This document shows positions 31,230 to 36,286 of a stretch of DNA of 36,286 nucleotides, piece after piece. Positions within the stretch are counted from its first letter, which is position 1; each line of letters starts with the position of its first letter. The translations under genes were made by a program, and so were the position numbers. Under the pieces are notes generated by a model, which did no database searches, was not told the origin of the DNA, and was given only the letters and a program-made list of their open reading frames with translations. Origin of the DNA: Ophiothrix spiculata (taxonomy: Eukaryota > Echinodermata > Ophiuroidea > Amphilepidida > Ophiotrichidae); assembly GCA_000969725.1 (NCBI GenBank), contig JXSR01S007497.1. One strand, 5' to 3'.

Positions 31230-31395
31230 ATTTAAAACATCATTAGCAAGTTAAATCTGGCTCGTGGACACTGTCCGATCTCTTGCAACGTATGGACACA
31301 TCCGGTCATCGGTGATGTCATGCAGTCTTTGAGTCGGTGTCTGCTGAATATCGACCTGGTATGATGCAGTAACCACATCGTAAAGCTTGCCGTAA

Positions 31396-31863
31396 GGTTA
31401 TGTGACCAGGGGTCAATTTCACTAACATTTATAATGCATCGTAGCTACGAAGGGTTTAGCTCATAACTACAACTAAATATCACAAAGACATGAAAACCCT
31501 TTGTAAGTGTTCACCGCATTGTAAGGTATATGAATTTTGCATTAGATAGGATCTTTACTGTTTTGTTAAAATTTTCTTAACAACTTTGGATTGGGAATTA
31601 CATCAACTGATAATAATTTAACATTAATCATCTAAACTAACTTCAGGAAATGGAACACATTCTCAAATGCTGGAATATTTGTGGATTTATAAATGGTTAT
31701 TATTCTGCAGACCAACTTAGGAATATTCTTAAATCTTAATAAAATAGAGTCCATGGCAATGAAGTCATCATTTTCTTTTTTGAAGATACAGGGCAAAATA
31801 CATGTGTATACTCTATAAACCTTGGAAGTGCAAAAAAGGGAGGGTTTTTTACTGTTTAATTGT
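31396..31863. other. Repeat fragments and intergenic DNA
   Basis: GGTTATGTGACCA (end of the preceding element's type) directly joins GGGGTCAATTTCACTAACAT, similar to the ends of the MITE at 18021-18206. The rest is AT-rich without features. Confidence 0.45.
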
Positions 31864-32397
31864 CAGAGATGCCAGTATGTATCACTGAAAAAAACTCAAA
31901 CTTTCAAAAAATCCTGAAAATGAGCGTAAATTTTGGCAAAAAAGCTGAAAAAGGGCTGAAAATACCGTACTGACGTGTGTATAATCCCATACTCGATTTA
32001 AGCCCCCCCCCCTAAATTTACGATAATTTTCGTGAAATTAATGTACACACGTGTTAAGTCCCATCGGTATTTTTAAGGAGTCGCCAAATTATAATTACCA
32101 AAATATTCCAATAATCATTTCATTGATGGCCATAAGTTGTCAAATATCAAAATCTACTTCCAAAAATAGTCGCAAACTTTATCGAAAATGCAATGTCACT
32201 TGCTGGAAGATCGCCGATGAATATCCTTTTCTCTATGTTTTGTTTTAAACATCGTAATCTGTGAACTATTTTTTTGCATTTGTTGAATGTCTTCGTCAAC
32301 AGATGGCGATGTTTACAATTACCGGTATATAAAAATGCGTAAATTTGGAGTAAAATAACCCTGAAATCAGGTTAAAACAGGAAAACTGGCATCTCTG
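31864..32397. mobile_element. Probable MITE with CAGAGATGCCAGT ends
   Basis: Starts CAGAGATGCCAGTATG and ends AAAACTGGCATCTCTG. TAAATTTAC-like and ACACACGTG words lie near the centre. The subterminal CCTGAAATCAGGTTAAAAC is shared with 30816-30836, supporting a repeated family. It contains a poly-C run at about 32001-32012. The boundaries are exact only at the termini quoted. Confidence 0.65.
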
Positions 32398-32578
32398 AAT
32401 TGTACTCTCAAGGTGTCACATGTGTATATGCATTGCATACACGTTCTGTATGCACCTTATGGATGACATACTTTACAATAACAAAAGTGATTTTAAAAAA
32501 AATGAAATTTACATATTTATGAAAAATTATTTTAACTGCAATGCACTGTATTATTTATAATTGAGAATATGGGCCAAA

Positions 32579-32832
32579 ACATAGTCTGCCTTAAAATTTT
32601 CGCTACCAAACATTTGGCCGTTACGTCAAAATGACGATTGACTTCAAATAAAATAACTTCAACACGGAGTTGAGACCAAATAAAATTTTGTGCTAAATTG
32701 CACATGTGTTGAATTGCCATATTCATTGCCTCAAATGTTTGTTACCGTATATACTTTAAATTCAATCGCAAATATTTGGTGACATCACAACCAAATGTTT
32801 GGTAGTGAAAATTTTGTTTGATGGCCGACTAC
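32579..32832 (-). mobile_element. MITE family G, copy 2 (inverted)
   Basis: Opposite-orientation relative of 24616-24873. It shares CTACCAAACATTTGG, GAGACCAAATAAAATTTTG and AACCAAATGTTTGGTAGTG, and both arms retain the CCAAATGTTTGG palindrome. Terminal bases have diverged (ATAGTCTGCC on the left, GGCCGACTACGG on the right). Confidence 0.85.
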
Positions 32833-33228
32833 GGTTTGGCCCTATGGCAAACAACTCGCATAGGGTAATATTAATTTATTGTAATCATTACCGCTAGAGT
32901 GACCTATATCTTTATAAAGAATACTGAATCATGTATGGGTAAGAATCAGACTTTTAATAAAGGTTACATGGGTTAAAATAATCGTGCAACATTTTGTCAA
33001 TGTCTTCTAATTAAGGCTGCGATCACTAAGAAGTACACGGTATAGGATTTTCGCTATACGCTCCCAGGAGAGGCAATCATATTCTTAGTGACTAGGCATG
33101 TTGGTGACTGGGATAATAACTCGTCAATTTCAATATGAGTTCCTTCCCAGGGAGCCTATAGTGAATAATGCATACTTCTATGTGATAGCAGCCTGATAGC
33201 CTTCTTTTAAAATCAGATTCAAGATAAT

Positions 33229-33383
33229 ATGTGTCCCGCCGCGGCAAAAGGATGCAGTTGACGTCTCCTACATGTAGCTCATTGTAGCATATCATATGTA
33301 TACTAGTTGTATATATCAGATATACTACAATAAGCAACATGTACGAGCCGACAACTGCATCCTTTTGCCGCGGCGGGACACAT
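33229..33383. mobile_element. Hairpin element with perfect 32-bp terminal inverted repeats
   Basis: The left end ATGTGTCCCGCCGCGGCAAA then AGGATGCAGTTG (33229-33260) is matched without mismatch by the reverse complement of 33352-33383. Pairing continues less perfectly inward (TACATGTAGCTCATTGTAGC with CTACAATAAGCAACATGTA) to a centre near 33306, so the whole 155 bp folds into one stem. The CCGCCGCGGC core is far more GC-rich than its surroundings. It has no coding capacity. It could be a young MITE. Confidence 0.85.
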
Positions 33384-33819
33384 GAGTTGGTGTTAATGTC
33401 TCAGATTGTTTATATCTAGAACACTCAGTCTCAGGTGTATTGATTGCATAAAACACCAGGGTTTCTAGACTTGGTCTTACAAAAACTGTACACACTCTTC
33501 ACTGTATTGGGTTTTTGAAGACTGATTCACATTGGATGAAATGTGCACTTTTTATTAACTTTTTATGACGTATGACTATTGAATAAACAATACTTGTTTA
33601 GACTGCGTCATGTTTTGCGTACTTGAGTGCTAACTTAACCACCGCATGCACGGAGCCCGTGAACGCTTGTTATCGTGTGCGCATTGCTTACGCCAGCGGC
33701 CAAACGGCATTTTTGCACTCATAGAATGGATGCCTGTAAAAACAGTAAAAATTAGTGAACAAAATACTTGGTCCAAATGGATCCCACCTCCTTTTGCACA
33801 AAAAATGTAATACATAAAG

Positions 33820-34082
33820 CACATATGTGATGACTCACCCTGAAAAGGGGGACTTTGCGACAGATCACTTTTCGAGAAACTGATGAAAATAGGCAGCGAA
33901 AATAAGGAAAATAATAAGAATTTCCAGCAGATTTTCTGTTATCAAATTTGATCGCCTTGATCAATTTCAACAAGTAAGGTGTCTTTTTAAAGCTTAGAAA
34001 ATGCTATAACAGATGAAATGATAAAATGAATATTGATATAATCTTCAAAGTCCCCCTTTTGGGGTGAGCCATCACATATGTG
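33820..34082. mobile_element. MITE family A, copy 2
   Basis: The left end CACATATGTGATGACTCACC and right end GGTGAGCCATCACATATGTG are intact inverted repeats. The interior matches 9871-10128 in the same order (GGGGGACTTTGCGACAG, GAATTTCCAGCAGATTTTCT, CTTGATCAATTTCAACAAG). Both ends are complete here, whereas copy 1 lacks the outer CATATGTG on its right end. Confidence 0.88.
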
Positions 34083-34528
34083 TCCCGTCATATCGAAAGG
34101 TACCTTAATACCGGCATAGTAAATTACGAGATATAGGCCATTGAAGCTGAGCATAGTCAAAAATCACGTCCAAGGTCGAATTTCTAATTTCATCAGAAAC
34201 GTTACCTTTGAAGTGTATTCTATTCTATTAATCAGGTTCCAACATCCAAAACATAAGACAAATGTTTAAAACACCGAGATAAAAATCCTTTCTCCATTCA
34301 CGTTCAACCAGTACAGAAACTTTAAACTTGATTTTCTCAGAACTTTAGTTTTCGGAATCAGCCCGATACCTTTTACCGATGTGGATGTAACTTTGTAATC
34401 AAACATCCAATAACCAAAAGCAAGGTGTCATTTTAAAGCTTAAAATATAATCTTTCAGATAAGACCAAAAAATCAATTTTAATTTTGCCGACCTTAAGGT
34501 ACCTTTCGGTATGACGGGTCACATATGT
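34074..34528. mobile_element. MITE C, abutting family A copy 2
   Basis: The left end ACATATGTGTCCCGTCATAT then CGAAAGGTACCTTA is inverted at the right end as TTAAGGTACCTTTCGGTATG then ACGGGTCACATATGT. The first nine bases overlap the last bases of the neighbouring element, so the two share ACATATGTG. The 390-bp interior is non-coding. Confidence 0.82.
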
Positions 34529-35379
34529 ATGCAACAATGACCCAAATCCACTATCTAAAATGACCCCTGCAAATGTGTAATGATCATATCCTTCTATCAA
34601 TTAGTTGGCAAATACAGACATACATTTCTAACCAGAATAAGGAAACAACACAAATGTTTATACAAAATTCATTTATTGCATGATACGGACATGATACACC
34701 ATCCAAAAATAACTACAGTCGTGTTTCACTTGGTCCACATGTTGTGTCAATGGACAAACAACAAACTACTAACACCTGTCAATGAATTCTGGCAGACCGC
34801 AGAATAAAAACAATTTGTTGGTCGCATTACATATACTGATCTATTAAAAAATCGGTAAAAGGCATATCACATACTGATCTATATTACCATATCAGTTTTA
34901 TTTGACCTCTAACAAATATCATTAATCAACCTTCCTGGATTTGGTATTAATATAAAAAGTACACTCTCAGGTTTATATTTTGCCTAAAGATTTGATCAAT
35001 TATTTCACCAACATAAATTTATATGATACTAAAGTTACAGATCAGTATGTGAATACATTGTTTAGTATTGGACCAGTGTGTGATGAGACAGATGATAGTT
35101 GTTATCTGAGGATAAATCTTTTCAAAAAGTATTCACAAAACTTAATAATACTTTACAATTTGCATTTTAAAATAAATTCATGCACTTGTGTTAAGTACAT
35201 TTTTAAACAGCAAATTAGATTGGCCATTTGCTAACTTTTTATCATAATGATTATGGATTTCACAATTTCAAATCCAAAAGCAGATGTTAATTCCAACCAA
35301 GGCTATTGGAAATGTATTATGTACTACCTTAGATGTTCTGTGTTTGCCACAAGTATATAATTTAAAATAATAATAGGTT
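34529..35379. other. Intergenic DNA downstream of the right-hand gene
   Basis: AT-rich. The plus-strand open frame at 34980-35234 shows no recognised motif and no splice or promoter support; it is not called a gene. Confidence 0.45.
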
Positions 35380-35389
35380 GTTGAATTTG

Positions 35390-35395
35390 TTTATT
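35390..35395 (-). terminator. Polyadenylation signal AATAAA
   Basis: TTTATT on the plus strand, i.e. AATAAA on the minus strand, 58 bp past the stop codon of the right-hand gene. Its position fits a short 3' UTR. Confidence 0.55.
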
Positions 35396-35452
35396 TAATG
35401 TGTTATAAATGCTAGTCTTTACGAGAAAAGATAAGAACAAAGCAAATGTAGA

Positions 35453-36146
35453 TCATTTTTTACCACATTGAGTTGACTTAGCTTTATGTTCTATGTCACC
35501 TTCCATATCAAATTTGATCCTTGGTGTGTTTCGTTCCTTGGACGTTGGATCTGCTTTAAAATATTCACTTAACTACATTCATGATGTGCCAATGATTGGA
35601 TTTAACCGAAAATTTACAACTAAAAGATGCATGACAAGTGGCAATTAGGTCACGAGAGATTGCATTCACACTGAAAGAAGGGGCCTTCTTAGTTATTTAG
35701 CGACAGTATCGTCTTTTTATTTTGGTCATACAACCTCCACCCCCCCCCCCACACACACACAAACACACACCGTTGAAGCACTGAAGCATGATCTATGAGG
35801 GGCATGTAAAAAGAAAACAGATAACAAAACTTTTCGCCTTTAAAATAACAAATAACTACAGACCACATTTGTCCTCCACAAGTATTTGAGATTGTCTTCT
35901 GACAGCTAATTGGACAGAATAATCTAAATAGCTTTATGTATGAAAAATCAGCAAAACTACATCCCCATTCAATTCAATTCAATGCAACTAGAGATAAACA
36001 AGTCCATGAAATCCTGTTACCTGATTTAAATTGCCACACAGTTCATGCAACAGATCTTTTAATCTCTTATCAGTCATCACTTTTTGTTTATTTACGTTGG
36101 ACCGCCTGAATTTACGTTGAAGTGTACCCTCTGTTACAATTTGGAA
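35453..36146 (-). CDS. Two C-terminal coding exons of an unidentified basic protein
   Basis: Proposed exons 36146-36021 (42 codons) and 35572-35453 (39 codons plus TGA) join in phase 0. The first is bounded by TTTTGCTCTAG and by CAG/GTAACA and encodes GTLQRKFRRSNVNKQKVMTD then KRLKDLLHELCGN. The second has a weak acceptor (CATGAATGTAG) and encodes LSEYFKADPTSKERN then RIKFDMEGDIEHKAK, ending CGKK. The peptide is Lys/Arg-rich with a likely helix in the first exon. I do not recognise the family. Support is open frame, compatible phases, splice sites and an AATAAA shortly after the stop. The 5' part of the gene lies beyond the window's right edge. Confidence 0.5.
35736..35771 (+). repeat. Poly-C and (CA)n simple repeat
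   Basis: CCACCCCCCCCCC followed by ACACACACACAAACACACAC, in the intron between the two right-hand exons. Typical microsatellite. Confidence 0.85.
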
Positions 36147-36286
36147 CTAGAGCAAAATGAGACTAATTCCTTCCTTTCCTTGTAAGGATTAGTTCTACAC
36201 AAGTTAACTATTGATATGAAGATTAATGAAACAAAGATCACGTAGAGACCACTTCAGGAGTGAGTATCAATGTTTGAAAGCGAAAA

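Overview
The window is nuclear DNA from an invertebrate animal. It is AT-rich, its genes are split by introns, and it is crowded with short interspersed repeats. The mix of tRNA-headed SINEs, many short inverted-repeat (MITE-like) elements, a decayed non-LTR retrotransposon and vertebrate-like DYDC and FAM241 genes suggests an invertebrate deuterostome (echinoderm, hemichordate or similar). That assignment is inference, and other invertebrates are not excluded. A 315-base run of N at 23653-23967 is an assembly gap.

Three partial or complete genes can be supported beyond the left edge. (1) At 2-247 (+) is the last coding exon of an unidentified glutamine-rich protein. (2) From 18398 down to 11143 (-) is a five-exon gene for a DPY30-motif protein of the DYDC1/DYDC2 type (233 residues). 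All its joins are phase 0, and it may have a further upstream coding exon ending at 19948. (3) At 28651-30482 (+) is a two-exon gene for a FAM241 (FAM241B-like) small membrane protein of 151 residues. (4) At the right edge, 36146 to 35453 (-), are two terminal coding exons of a basic protein I do not recognise, followed by a polyadenylation signal.

Most of the remainder is repeat. At 7911-8831 two fold-back elements lie head to head, making a palindrome of palindromes. Around 9511-10128 and 33820-34528, different inverted-repeat elements abut and share an ACATATGTG palindrome. At 11669-12186 and 25751-27048 are elements with long terminal inverted repeats (about 160 and 220 bp), the second flanked by TA. 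Smaller hairpin elements lie at 17358-17578, 17836-17960, 18021-18206, 22206-22632, 23148-23388, 24616-24873, 32579-32832, 31864-32397 and 33229-33383. tRNA-derived SINEs lie on the minus strand at 8938-9249 and 16789-16958. A broken reverse-transcriptase-like LINE fragment lies at 20306-20939.

The genes do not form a functional unit; each has its own role: probable ciliary/axonemal scaffold (DYDC), endomembrane protein (FAM241) and two unknowns. The most unusual local structure is in the FAM241 intron, where the end of exon 1 together with its 5' splice site has been copied in tandem with a period of 87 bp. I see no convincing new gene system. The interest lies in the repeat architecture and its effects on splice sites.
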